DNA of 64,000 nt from positions 74,883,667-74,947,666 of the forward strand of contig CM070715.1 of the NCBI GenBank assembly GCA_036346275.1. Reading direction: 5' to 3'. The stretch comes from Otatea glauca (taxonomy: Eukaryota > Streptophyta > Magnoliopsida > Poales > Poaceae). A model generated the notes under the pieces. It saw only the letters and a list, made by a program, of their open reading frames with translations, was not told where the DNA came from and ran no database searches. Made by a program: the position numbers and the translations under genes. This document shows, piece by piece, positions 22,054 to 32,460 of the stretch; position 1 is the stretch's first letter, and every line of letters begins with the position of its first letter.

Positions 22054-22836
22054 TTAATTCTTATGATCTGCGAGATCGCTTTGCAAAAGCATGGTTTCTT
22101 GTTGACAACAAGCATACATGCGACCATTTCGAGGAAGCATCGATGAGCACCATAAAGTATCGAAACGGCCTACGACAGGCTGAATCGGACCGCAAATATC
22201 CCCTGGATGCGTTCCAGAATGCAGGATTTCACTTTGCACTTTCATAACGGAGGGTCTAGTTATTAATTTCCGGTGGCACATGCGGGCACACAAAATCTTT
22301 ATGATTCGGAAATTTTTAACATTAATGCCATGACCACGTGAGTTGTTCACTATATTTCTCATCATTCTAAGACCAGGATGACCTAATCTACCATGCCATA
22401 AAGAAAATAACTCAGAGCTTCTAAAAACAGTCTTCAAGGAAGTATACACTTCGGGTGCATGAATATTTGTGTAGTACAACCCAGATTCATATGAGGGACA
22501 TTTTTCTAATACCATTTTTCCACATACCGCGTGCTTCATAATGCACAAGTATTCTTTGCCATTCTCTTCATTGGTTTCTACGTGAAAACCATTGGCGTGG
22601 ATGTCTTTAAAGCTTAAGAGAGTGCGCGTTGATTCAGGGTACAAAAGGGCTTCTTCAATTACCAAAGTTGTACCCATAGGCAATATAATTGTAGCTCTTC
22701 CTGAGCTGATTACATATGAGTCGCTTCCTGCGATCGTAGTAATCTTTCCAGCGTTCTTCGTGATCGACTGGAAATATTTAGACTCTCTTAAGATAGTATT
22801 TGTTGTGCCACTATCAACAATGCATATCTCTTCCAT
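22054..22836 (-). pseudogene. Copia protease, GAG-pre-integrase and start of integrase
   Basis: A 260-codon open frame on the minus strand. It begins at the aspartic protease (VDSGTTNTIL, the DSG catalytic motif near residues 8-10), continues through LLSFKDIHANGFHV, the pre-integrase zinc region (LWHGRLGHPGLRMMRNIV, near residues 147-164) and reaches the integrase start (HPGDICGPIQP). After that it shifts out of frame. This is the best preserved coding part of the element. The ATG is probably internal to the original polyprotein rather than a true start. Confidence 0.92.
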
Positions 22837-23101
22837 TTGGGCGCTACACGATTTCTAGATAAAAGAAATATAATTCTAATCAGATAGAGGCAAAAACAAT
22901 CCAAATATTACTTGCAAAATTGAAGAATACTCGAATAAAGAATAAATTGCGTATTTATTCATGAAAGAAGTATGCTCTTCTAGAGCTTACAATTCATTAT
23001 TCAAAAGAAAATGCTAACAACCATAATCTAAAAGAAATGCATTAAAATGTAATCAGAAATATGCATTAATTTCGCTTCTATGTCATCTGCGAAGTTTTTC
23101 T

Positions 23102-23612
23102 TCATTTGCCATAATAATGGTCATGCATCGATGTCCGTGCTATTTTGTGAGGATGAGGTAAGAGGGTATCTACATCCATGGCATCTTCATCACCGATGTT
23201 GGCGGCGCGCCTCTGTGGCGTTTTCCTTTGCCTTCTTCTTAGCCCGATATCGTTGATCGCTTCTTTGGTTCTCGACATATCTTCGACCAATGTCCCCAAG
23301 TACCACACTTGAAGCACGTCTGTTCTCGCTGTCCATACGGCTTGGCGTCGTCTTTTCTTTGTCATCCCTCTTCACGTGGGCTTTGACTTTCCTTTGGCCC
23401 GGGCCTCTCTTTTCCTCCCCGCTTGCCCTTCTTTCTATGAGTGGGCTTTCTCACCTTGTAGCTATTGGCATTGACTTCCGTGCGCTGCCTCGTCTGTGGT
23501 GCGAGACATAGTTCTTGCGTAGAACATCGTCTTGCGATTCCGCAACTTGCATTACATCAATCAGTTCGCTATACTCCTTGTATGCGTCCTGACGATAGTT
23601 GTGTGCACTCTG
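23102..23612 (-). pseudogene. Copia gag, C-terminal part with decayed zinc knuckle
   Basis: Minus-strand reading gives HNYRQDAYKEYSELIDVMQV and ESQDDVLRKNY, a Lys/Arg-rich stretch, and a zinc-knuckle region (RTDVLQVWYLGTLVEDMSRTKEA, with the cysteines altered or out of frame). The sequence is continuous with the gag N-terminal part on the other side of solo LTR 2. Confidence 0.82.
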
Positions 23613-23617
23613 GATAG
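23613..23617. repeat. Target-site duplication of solo LTR 2 (GATAG)
   Basis: GATAG here and again at 26699-26703, exact. Removing the LTR and one GATAG rejoins the gag reading (the NAI codons run straight into the HNYRQDAY part), confirming a nested insertion. Confidence 0.97.
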
Positions 23618-26600
23618 TGTAACATCCCAAAATTCAGCTTAATTAAGTTTTATTTGCTTAAATGTGCATTTGTGATTTTCTGGAATTTATTTGGATTTTT
23701 CTGGATTTATTGGAATTAAATGTTATTGCAAGTTTATTGCTTTTTATTCAAAAGTATTTAAATCTGTGCAAAGTCAAAATAAAGTTTTGGCAAAAATATT
23801 TTATTTGAGTCCAGAATGTCTCAAAGTATTTTTGAGATTTTTCCTGGATTTTTCCTGATAGTTTTATTGCCTAAAACAAATAAAATGAATTTGTAATTAT
23901 TTTAAATATAAAATCTTTTAAGAAAATCGGTGAACAGTGTTGGGCCAAGCCCGACATCGTATGCGTGTTCAGCCCACGCCGTGCGGCCCATTCGGCCCGT
24001 GAGTCGCGCGGGCAAAACCTAGATCGATCGCGCGGCGCGATCCAACGATCCGGCGAATGCCGCGTGAGCGCCACGTTTTGGCCGTCGGATCGGGACACGC
24101 GTCGCCCGCCGCTTGTCGTCTCCGACGCGAACTCGAGTTCGCCGCCCGTGTGGTCGTCGGACTTCTTCGCCGTGTAGGACTCGAACTCGGGCTATTTAAA
24201 GCGCGGGTAGACCCCGGTTCTCCGTAACGCGTCGCATCTGTGCCCTAGCTCGCCGCCGCCGAGAAGGCTTTGCGCGCGTGTGCGACTCGCCGGTTGGTTT
24301 CCTAAGCCGCGCTGTTTTCGCCGTGTTGCGCCGTCGGAAGGCCACCTTGCCTCTTTGGTGCCGATTGCGCGTTCGCCGAGGTGTTGCGCGTCGGATCCGC
24401 TACGCCTTCGCCGTCGGAAGGGTGCCGTTCATCATCGGAGAGTCGCCGTCTTCGTCTCCGGAGTGGAGCGCCGCCGCGACATCGTCGGAGGTTGGAGCTT
24501 TGCGCGACCGCCGATCGCTGATCAACGCCGCCCGCCGCGCCACGCCGCCGCTTCAACAAGAACCGCGGGTAAAGGTGAGCCGCTGGATGAGCGTTGAGCG
24601 GTGGAAGGAGCGCCACGTCGCGTTAGGTGCATAGCCGCTCGATCCGACCGAACGCTCAGATAGCACCGTCGCCGCAGCCAATCGCTGGCAGCCGCGTGTC
24701 AGGCGCAGAGGCCGAGGCGCCGTGAGCCGAGTTCACCGTGGGCTGGCGCGGGCCGTGGACTTAGTCCATACGCCGAAGACGCGTGGCGGCTTCTGGTTGG
24801 TTCGGACCAGCGCCGCGTGGCAGTGACGTCACGCTGACGTCATAAATCGCTTTTTCAGTATAAAAATAAATCTGTTAAATTCGAATTTCTGATTTTCTGA
24901 TTTCAGTATTTATTTCAAACTTCAAAAGGCTATATCTTTTGCATCGTAACTCGGATTTGAGTGATTCCAGTTTCTAAAAATTTGTAAAATTGAGATCTAT
25001 TTAATGGTGAATTTTATTTGATTTTTGGAGTTCATTTGCTCTCTGTTTTGGCATTTATTTGCTTTTCTCTTTCGGTACGCGTAGACGTTGAATTGTGCGA
25101 CGCTTCGGAGGAAGATCAAGCAACCCAAGAGCAATCTTCAGATCAAGATCAGGACCTATTCCAAGGCAAGTTGTGCTTTGATCATGTTGAACCCATGTTT
25201 ATAAAATTGCTATGTTTGTTTTACAATATTGCATATATTTCAAATATACAACTGTTTCAAATTAGATTGGGTTTAGCTAAAATACCAGATTGATCTATAC
25301 CCTACCTTGTCATTGTATGCCATGATCCATTGTCACCCTAGATTGGTTTAATTTAGTTGGTTAATGAATATAATCAACATTGGAGGTTAGACCGTATTAG
25401 TTGCTTAGCCATGCCACGTCATCACATGTGTCAGAATCATTGATAATTAATCTTGATTAATGGAATATGGAACAATATTATGAACTTGTGTGTCATGTGG
25501 GATCACACGATGAGATTGAGTTGTTGTGGCGAGTCATGTCACGCAACGATGTTTGAATTGTTGATGGCATGTGGTGCTTGGTAATCAACGGGGTGATAAT
25601 AACTTAGATTGGGGCAAGTGGCAAGGGGCGAGGAGGCGAGGTGGGCCCGATGGGCGATGGTATGTGGAAGTCTTGCCTTGATCACACTAAGGACTTAACC
25701 TTGCAAGCCTTTGACCTGAGTCAATCATGCAACCACATGTCTGGTATGGGCCAGCCTAGCTGAGTAATTTGCAAAGTCTTAATGTTGATACTATCGTGGT
25801 CGGTGTGAGTTCCCGGTCAGGTGTAATTCACATGGCGCAAGAGGGGGCCCCGGATGGAGTTTACTGACCGCCGATGTTGAAACCTTAGCGGGTAGTATCG
25901 GATTAAGATAGAGCATTGTAAAGGCTTTGTTATAATCTTTCGCCTTTGTGGTGTTTGGTTGTATCACGTGGGTAAAGTGCATAACCTCCGCAGAGTGTGA
26001 AACTATTCGGATAGCCGTGCTCATGTATTGAGCAATGCTCGGAATTACAGATTAAGGGTTAGATTAATAAATTGGACAACTTGGTTGGGATGGCGGGATG
26101 GCCATATGGAAGATTGGAACTTGATTTAGGATTGGAAACTTGGTTTACTTGAGAAATATGAATTTATTTATTATTGCTATTTGTTTTACATTCTTTACAA
26201 TCTATTCATGTATTTGTTCATAAATGCCGCTTATTGCAAAATAGCCATGATAGCCTATCCTTTGGAATAAGCCTTACATATAGATAAATAGGATCGCATT
26301 CTCATGCACAACTTGTTGAGTGCTTTAAGTACTCACCCTTGCCAAACAACAATAATCAACAGTTGAAGAATCTACACTGTGTTGGAAGATGAAGTTCATG
26401 AAGACACGAGTCATTAGGGTCCGAGCCTTGTCGGTTGCTGTGGTGAACTGATGAGCTATCTACGTTTCTACTTTCACGCTTAATTATTAGCTTATATTCT
26501 CGGTCTTGCCTGCGTGGCTTAATAATGTAAGTTGGTCATAAGATCATACATTTAGCTATATCAATAAATGAACTATTATTCTATTATCGCTGTGTATGAT

Positions 26601-26698
26601 GTGATATGTACCAATGTTAAGCTGTGTGCACTAGCGTTGATCCTGGGAATAGTGCAGTAAACACAGTGGGTTCGAATCAGTGGATTCGGGTCCCTACA
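23618..26698 (+). mobile_element. Solo LTR 2 nested in the copia gag gene
   Basis: A 3081-bp unit starting TGTAACATCCCAAAATTCAG and ending TCGGGTCCCTACA with an exact 5-bp duplication. Its layout parallels solo LTR 1: AT-rich start, TATTTAAAG box (about 24192), GC-rich block (about 23950-24800), exon-like island from 25085 after TACGCGTAG, GATGTTGAAACCTTAGCGG-like segment (25874), and a similar 3' end. The two are clearly related but diverged, so they are members of one lineage, not a recent pair. No internal domain is present. Confidence 0.92.
25085..25168 (+). other. Exon-like island inside solo LTR 2
   Basis: Follows TTTCGGTACGCGTAG and reads DVELCDASEEDQATQEQS, then QDLFQGK before an AAG/GTT-like donor. 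It corresponds in place and acidic, Gln-rich composition to 14180-14245 of solo LTR 1. Confidence 0.45.
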
Positions 26699-27214
26699 GA
26701 TAGCATTAGGGTGGAAGGTAGAGAGAGTTTTCTCAATCTTCTCTTCATCGCTGATCTTCTTGCCACATAGAGAGATTGGTACAAATTACATGCAAGGCGT
26801 AATTGTACTCGCCATCGCTCAAGTCGCAAACCTCAGCGCACCCAATCTTGCCGTGCTTGGGGCAAGATGGTGTACTTGAGCTTTTCGAACCGCTCAAGTG
26901 CGGTCCAAAGCTCAAGTGCACTCTCCTCACCATATATTCATTCTTGAGTGGTGAGAGGTGGTGCTCGAGAAAATGCAGAGCTTGATCGCTCGCTCGTGGT
27001 AGGTTTTGCGCCCCGCGAGGACCCTAGACCAATCGCCGAACGGACTTCTTGCCCCAAGAACAATCTTTACGTCCGATGCCCAAGTGAGGTAGTTCTGACC
27101 GTGCGGGGCCAGTTCTTCAAACTCACGATTCACAATACCAGACATCTGCATGATTTCAAAATCCTGGTTTAGATTACTGCGTGTAATCTGATAGAAAATG
27201 GTTGCGAAAAACAT
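26699..27214 (-). pseudogene. Copia gag, N-terminal part
   Basis: Minus-strand reading: MSGIVNREFEELAPHGQNYL and TWASDVKIVL at the start of gag, then shifted frames carrying LSDGEYNYALHVICTNL and ISDEEKIEKTLSTFHPNAI, all landmarks of the copia gag (UBN2-type) domain. It ends exactly at the GATAG duplication, where solo LTR 2 interrupts it. At least two frameshifts are present. The start near 27145 (MSG) is more likely than the upstream ATG. Confidence 0.85.
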
Positions 27215-28427
27215 AAAGTGCAGAAAATAAATTCATATGCATTGCATTATATAAAATAAAGCAAAAGATTCAAGATTCATAAAGAAAATTCATAAAACAG
27301 AGAAATAAAGCAAGGAAAATTAAAAACAGAGCCAAATAAATCTTCTTGATTTTCTGGCAATTTTAAAAAATTTCTACAATTTTTCTCTTTTCTTTCTTTT
27401 TCTTTTCTTCTTTTCTTTTTCTCCCTATTTTCCGGCCGAATCGGCCTTTGGGCCCACGGCCGCGCCTGCCTTTTTTCCTTTTGGCCGAGCGGCCAATTGG
27501 GCCGCGCCCCTCCTGGCCCATCAGGTTTCGGCGGCTAGGGTTCCACCCTAGCCGCCATAGCCGCCGCCCCTTTTCATTTGCTTCTTCCTCGCCTCGCACC
27601 AGCAGCCTTACCCACACATCGCCGACGCTCGCCGCGACGCCACGCGCCGCCTTCCGCTTCCACGCGCTTGCGCGCTCGCCGCTTCGCCGCTTCGCCTTCT
27701 CTCGTGGCGATCGAGTGGCGGGTCGCCGAGACGGCACGGTGCGGTTGCAAGCCGAGGCGAGGCGCCGGCGGCGCATGTGCGTGCTGCCAAGTCGGCGGCG
27801 AGCCGGTTCGGCGCGACGGCGGCGGCCAGCGCGAGCGCGACGGCGGCGGGCGTGGCGCCGGGCGGCCGGGCCGAGGATGGTGCGCGCGAGGCGAGGCCCT
27901 TAGTAGCGCGGCGGCCGCGAGCAGCGTACAAGCGGCGGTGGCTTTAGTCCGACCGGCGGGTTGCGGGCGGTGGCGGAGCTGCGATGTCTTCGTCGTGGCA
28001 TCGGCCGGGCGGACGGCGGCGAGGCCACGCGAAGACGCGACGGGCGGCGACATCGCGCGGAGGCCATGGCGGCCGGACGGCTGCGAGCCAAGGCCGGCGG
28101 CGACGGCGCTCGGTGGGCTGGCCGACGGCGCTACAGCGGGTCGGGCGGCGTCGTCGGTCGCTGCGTGAAAACGACGGCCTCCCCTCTTCTTCTTTTTTTT
28201 CCGATGTACGAGTAGTAACTGCGTGTTACTGAACTCATGTATCGTCTGTAGCTTCATGCCACGTAGCTTCGTGCCGAGTAGCTTCAAGCGATCGCCGTGT
28301 AGCTTCGTGCCACGTGACGAAAGCGGTACAAAATGCGTAGGATAGATGCATGCATAGAAACGACAAGCGTCTAAATTCAATTGCCAAAATCCTACCTTTC
28401 TCACCTTTCAAATCTGAACTCCGGTAG
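27215..28427 (-). other. Long leader of the copia element with a GC-rich block
   Basis: This 1.2 kb between PBS and gag is unusually long for copia. About 27430-28190 is very GC-rich, with overlapping Ala/Arg/Pro-rich frames on both strands, the longest 276 codons on the minus strand (27574-28404). I recognise no domain; it may be a captured host exon or a structured leader. Nearer the PBS it holds four copies of a PBS-like motif. Confidence 0.5.
28248..28314 (-). repeat. Four PBS-like repeats in the copia leader
   Basis: GTAGCTTCATGCC, GTAGCTTCGTGCC, GTAGCTTCAAGC and GTAGCTTCGTGCC occur in 67 bases. The PBS region of the same element contains AGCTTCGTGC, so the repeats copy the PBS-proximal half. 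Confidence 0.8.
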
Positions 28428-28445
28428 AGCTTCGTGCTGATAACG
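28428..28445 (-). other. Primer-binding-site region of the copia element
   Basis: On the minus strand CGTTATCAGCACGAAGCT follows the 5' LTR directly. It shares TATCAG with the usual plant initiator-Met PBS (TGGTATCAGAGC) but lacks the leading TGG, so the priming tRNA is unclear. Confidence 0.55.
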
Positions 28446-28671
28446 TGTTAAGGAACCTCGCTATCGAATAGTCCGGGATTCCCGAACAGATCTGAATTGG
28501 AGAACAGAAAGAGAGAGAGACACATGTTTAGGGAGAGCAACAGCGAAAATTCTTTATTGCTAATGAATGCTTGTACATTAGGGGGGACCCCTCCTTCTTT
28601 TATAGCGCTCATCTAGGGTTTTGGCTAAGGGACCACATGGACCTTCAATGGGCTATTAGGGTTTCCCAACA
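28446..28671 (-). repeat. 5' LTR of the copia element (right side)
   Basis: 226 bp, same ends as the left copy, with a likely TATA box (inverse of CTATAAAAG at 28596-28604). Differs from the left LTR by about nine substitutions and small indels. Confidence 0.95.
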
Positions 28672-28676
28672 CCTAG

Positions 28677-29167
28677 AACGTTTCTTGGCATCCATAGCAA
28701 CCCAGTGATCAGATCGCCTATCTACCTCACCTTCTGGAACTTCAGATTACTAGAAACATGGTTGATTCGGATCGTGGTATCAGATTTAGATACACAATTC
28801 ACCAATTTTTTTCTTTTAATTTTTTTATATTGAATACAAACTCCATACCCTAAATTAACTCGGATTCAACAAATCTGATAACTACGCTCCGTATTCTTGA
28901 TTTGATTGGCGGCTACGTGCCCCTGCATGAATACCGTGGGGTGAGACTGGTACCACTGGATCACACTCGTTAGGACCTAGGAACCTTGCCCCTTTCGGTC
29001 CTTCCGAAGCACAGCCCGATTATTAAAGAGATCATTGGGAAGATGAAAAGCTAAAATCTGTGACAAGAATCTTTCTTTGTTCAGTAGTTGAGCATGTTGT
29101 GAGCTTTACTCTGTGTGAATGAACTGCTAGCAAGCTAGCTTGGAGTTGGAGTGCTCCTTTTAATACC
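28677..29167. other. Spacer between copia and CACTA-1
   Basis: Continuation of the DNA at 18274-18783 before the copia insertion. No reading frame of note. Confidence 0.5.
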
Positions 29168-29199
29168 ATTCACTACTACACATACAATATTATCATATA

Positions 29200-29435
29200 C
29201 GGTTCAAAAATATCATCACAGACGGTTTTCTGAACCGTCTTTAAACATGTGTTAATGATAATACAGCACATCACAAATGGTTTCCGAACCGACCGTGAAA
29301 ACACATATCACAGATGGTTTTTATCTAGAACCGTCTGTGATATGTGTTGATCACAAACAATTTGCATATATAACCATCTATTATTTGTGTTGATCATAGA
29401 CGGTTTTTAAATAGAACTGTCTGTGATATGTTTTT
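29200..29435. repeat. Left subterminal repeat array of CACTA-1
   Basis: Repeated ATCACAGACGGTT and its inverse AACCGTCTGTGAT, about eight partly decayed copies. Such arrays are the transposase-binding sites in CACTA elements. Confidence 0.88.
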
Positions 29436-29438
29436 TTC

Positions 29439-30342
29439 CTAACTCTCTTGGCAGAACTTCTATGATTAGTATATGTTGTTCGAAATTTTTTTCTCCTTAG
29501 ATATTTCTACAACAACATTTATAGGGCACAACCAGTTATAGATTTTGCAATTGAATATCAAAATATTCTAGATGTATCGAGGCAACAGCTTATCTGATGA
29601 GGATGGTCTTAAAATATGAATATTTGTAGAACTTTCATCCCCTTTATTATTCTAATGTTGATGGATTCCAAATCAAAATCCAATTCCATCCACAGTTCGT
29701 CCTGAAAGTTGTCATGCTCTGATTTATCTTCCACTTCATCATCATCCCAGAATGCGAATACCATAGATAGCCTATTTTCACTCCAGTCTTGTGCAGGAAT
29801 AGGACTAGAGTGATCATGTTCCTGCACAAGACCAGAGTGAAAATAGGCTGTCTATGATATTCTCATTCGGGGATAAGGATGAAGTGGAAGCGATAAATCA
29901 GAGCATGACAACTTTCAGGACCATAGACAACCTATTTTCACTCTGGTCTTATGCAGAAATAGGACCAAAGTGATCATGTTCCTGCACAAGACCAGAGTAA
30001 AAATAGGTTGTCTATGATATTTTCATTCGGGGATGAGGATGAAGTGGAAATGATAAATCAGAGCATAACAACTTTCAGGACGAACTGTGGATGGAATTAG
30101 ATTTTGCCTTGGAATCCATCAACATTAGAATAAAAAAAGGTGACGAAAGTGCTACAAATATTAATATTTTAAGATCATCCTCATCAAATAAGCTATTGCC
30201 TCGATGCATCTAAGATGTTTTGATATTCAATTAAAAAATCTATAACTGGTTGTGTCTTATAAATGTCATTGCAGAGATATCTAAAGAGAAAAAAATTTCA
30301 AAAAACATATACTAATCATGGAAGTTCTACCAAGAGAGGTAG
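29439..30342. repeat. Large imperfect inverted repeat of about 0.9 kb in CACTA-1
   Basis: 29439-29820 matches the inverse of about 29960-30342: AACTCTCTTGGCAGAACTTC pairs with the segment near 30320-30340, and CCACAGTTCGTCCTGAAAG near 29692 with its inverse near 30072. The centre holds two smaller hairpins built from TTCCTGCACAAGACCAGAGT and its inverse (about 29790-29860 and 29930-30010). One arm contains a 72-codon open frame on the minus strand of unknown nature. A transcript would fold into a long hairpin. Confidence 0.88.
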
Positions 30343-30514
30343 AAAAACTTTTGTTTCCAACAAGCAAACTCGACACTATTCAGTAATTGGATTAATCAAG
30401 ATGAGCAAATAGTAAGGATAATTTCAGTAATCAATACATTGACAAGATATGATACCACAAATATCAACAAGCATATATTGAGAAAAAACATTAATTATTT
30501 GATAGATCAAGACA

Positions 30515-30690
30515 AGGCCACCTTAGGGTTTTTCTATGTATGCCATCATCTGTGCCACAGTTTCTGCAATAAAGGCTTTCCGGTTCTTCCTGAAGTTCTA
30601 CAGCTCCGGCACAGTACTTATTTGTTTGACATCAATAGCTGGTTGACTTTCAATCATATCTCTTAATCCCTATAAAAGTGATCATATTGT
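30515..30690 (-). pseudogene. Captured XH-domain gene fragment, C-terminal exon
   Basis: After a TTTTATAG acceptor-like site the minus strand reads GLRDMIESQPAIDVKQ and then, in the same frame, TVPEL, a TAG, NFRKNRKAFIAETVAQMM and a stop. The VPEL-x-NF-x-x-x-RKA pattern is typical of the end of the XH domain in FDM/IDN2-type proteins, and the TAG sits where Trp is expected. Most of the XH domain between the two parts is absent, so this is a deleted copy. It continues the coiled-coil exon at 31448-31690 across an intron that now holds a hAT MITE. Confidence 0.6.
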
Positions 30691-30699
30691 TGTGAAAAG

Positions 30700-31382
30700 T
30701 AGGGGTGGGCATTTTTAAACCGAAACCGAATTACCGAACCGAACCGAACCGAACTATCCGATTATTTCGGTTTTTTCGGTTCGATTTTTATTTTAGTATA
30801 ATTTGGTTTTCGGTGTTCGGTTCGGTTTTTCGCTTTCAAAAACCGAAATAACCAAATAACCGAATAGCCCATGCACAATACTATTTTGAGCAGTGCTTCA
30901 ATGCTTTTCCTCTTAATACAAGTTGCATAAATCTTGAAGCAAACAAAAGGGTAAATAATCACTATCTGCCCTCCATTAATGTTTTAATATTTGTGCAACT
31001 GTAAAAATGAAAAGCATGGAAGTACCTCTCTACTACTTTTATAATATTCTTCCTAAAGCCACTAAACAATTCTCATGTTTTAACACATTTATGCATATGT
31101 TTAGTATATTCATATGTTCTATTATAATAACCTATGAATATTGTGTGAGTTTATCCCTACTCTGTGTTGTGATATGAGAAAGATTAAATCTAATCTACCT
31201 AGTGTTTATTCATATTTCGGTTAACCGAAAAAACGAATTAACCGAACCGAAATATTTCGATTAATTCGGTCTAGTTTTTCATTTTGGTCCGAGAAATTTG
31301 GTAGCCAGTTTCCAAAAACTGAATTATTTTAAAACCAAAAAACTGAACCGATTAGACCCAAAACACCGAATGCCCACCACTA
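30700..31382. mobile_element. hAT MITE, 683 bp, nested in CACTA-1
   Basis: Ends TAGGGGTGGGCATT and inverse TAGTGGTGGGCATTC, flanked by perfect 8-bp duplications GTGAAAAG (30692-30699 and 31383-31390). Both ends are rich in AACCGAAACCGAA-type repeats. No coding capacity. It sits inside the putative intron of the captured XH-type fragment. Confidence 0.95.
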
Positions 31383-31447
31383 GTGAAAAGTATGTCTTGG
31401 TATATTATCAGTAACCATATCGAATTACATACTAGAAACCTTTATAT

Positions 31448-31690
31448 TACCCCTATAAGCTCAGCTTTGGCTTCTTCCAGCTCTGCATTCGCCCTATACT
31501 CCTTAATGATGAGTGACTTATTGAGAGAATCAATATCTTGCGATTTGCTATCTATGTCTTCAAGTTTTTGTTTCATATCATAAATCTTTTCTGTTAACTC
31601 AGACTTTCCCTTCAGTTGTTCTATCTCCATCTTAAGTTTTTGTTTAACATCCAATAGCTTTTCCACGTCGTTTATCTTATTTGTAGACTC
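31448..31690 (-). pseudogene. Captured FDM/IDN2-like gene fragment, coiled-coil exon
   Basis: Minus-strand translation gives DVEKLLDVKQKLKMEIEQLK, GK, then IDSLNKSLIIKEYRANAELE and EAKAELIG before a GTAATA donor. LDVKQKL-x-EI-x-QLKG and SLN-x-x-LI-x-KE-x-x-x-N-x-EL-x-EA-x-x-ELI are hallmarks, as I remember them, of the coiled coil preceding the XH domain in plant FDM/IDN2 proteins, which bind double-stranded RNA and act in RNA-directed DNA methylation. Only the late coiled coil and the last part of XH are present; the XS domain is not. Exon/intron logic (donor here, acceptor near 30670) supports capture of genomic DNA. Confidence 0.65.
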
Positions 31691-31849
31691 TATTTTATAT
31701 GTGTGCAATTTGCAGTCACTGGGATATATAATGTATATATGATGAATCACGACACAAGTTAAACATTTAGATGTTTTTGAAATATAATGAGCACAATTCA
31801 AATCTTGCAAAAACAACATAATCAAAAGGATAAAGCAATTCATAATTAT

Positions 31850-32460
31850 TATGTCGACTTGACATTGAATTATGTCTACTTAACAGATTAATCAGTAATT
31901 ATATGATAGAGTGCTCTCAGGTGTCATGCTGCTAAAGGTTAGACCTTCAGTCTCCTCGCTAAAAGGTGTAGGGCTACTAGAGACAATCTCTTACCTCCAC
32001 TATAGAGTCATGTAATCAAAATTGAACTAGGCAATTAACTAAGCAAATAAGGTCTTGAACTCTTACCTTTCTAAATTATGCACCATCAAAAATCAGATTA
32101 TGAATAGTATCTAAATGTTCTTCTAGTGTATGGGTGTAGCAGCAAATACAAAAAGAAAACACTATGGGCAACAAATTACTTAAAGAAGTCATATTATTAT
32201 AATTACATGTCATGTTATTAAAATTACTGAATGCTGAATATTATGATCAATCTCAAAGACACTGAAATAAAAGCAATACTTCTTAGCATTAATGGGAAGC
32301 AACTCTACAGATCAAGGCCACATTCGCTATTTTAATTGTTTTAGTTCATCAATAGACTTATAGTATCATTCAGCATACAACCGACAACATAAGAGAATGA
32401 AAGTACATGCAGCTCTAGATAGCTGATAGTATGAAGTGAATATCGCACAATCATAATTGG
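31850..32460. other. Non-coding part of CACTA-1
   Basis: AT-rich with no frame or repeat that I can interpret; probably intron or flank of the captured gene. Confidence 0.5.

Larger units (their letters stand above)
18789..28671 (-). mobile_element. Complete Ty1/copia retrotransposon with a solo LTR inserted in gag
   Basis: Both LTRs, polypurine tract, PBS region, gag, protease, integrase, reverse transcriptase and RNase H can be placed in copia order on the minus strand. Perfect 5-bp duplications (CCTAG) flank it. Without the nested solo LTR and its extra GATAG copy the element is about 6.8 kb. Every coding domain except the protease-to-integrase part is interrupted. By hand count the two LTRs differ by about nine substitutions in 220 aligned bases, plus indels, so the insertion is not recent. 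Confidence 0.95.

Noticed and set aside
24278..24634. Overlapping frames of about 105-118 codons
   Set aside because: GC-rich block of solo LTR 2; overlapping frames on both strands are expected from composition.
28775..28784. TGGTATCAGA, like a copia primer-binding site, on the plus strand
   Set aside because: No LTR end (CA) precedes it and no gag follows; a 10-base match can be chance.
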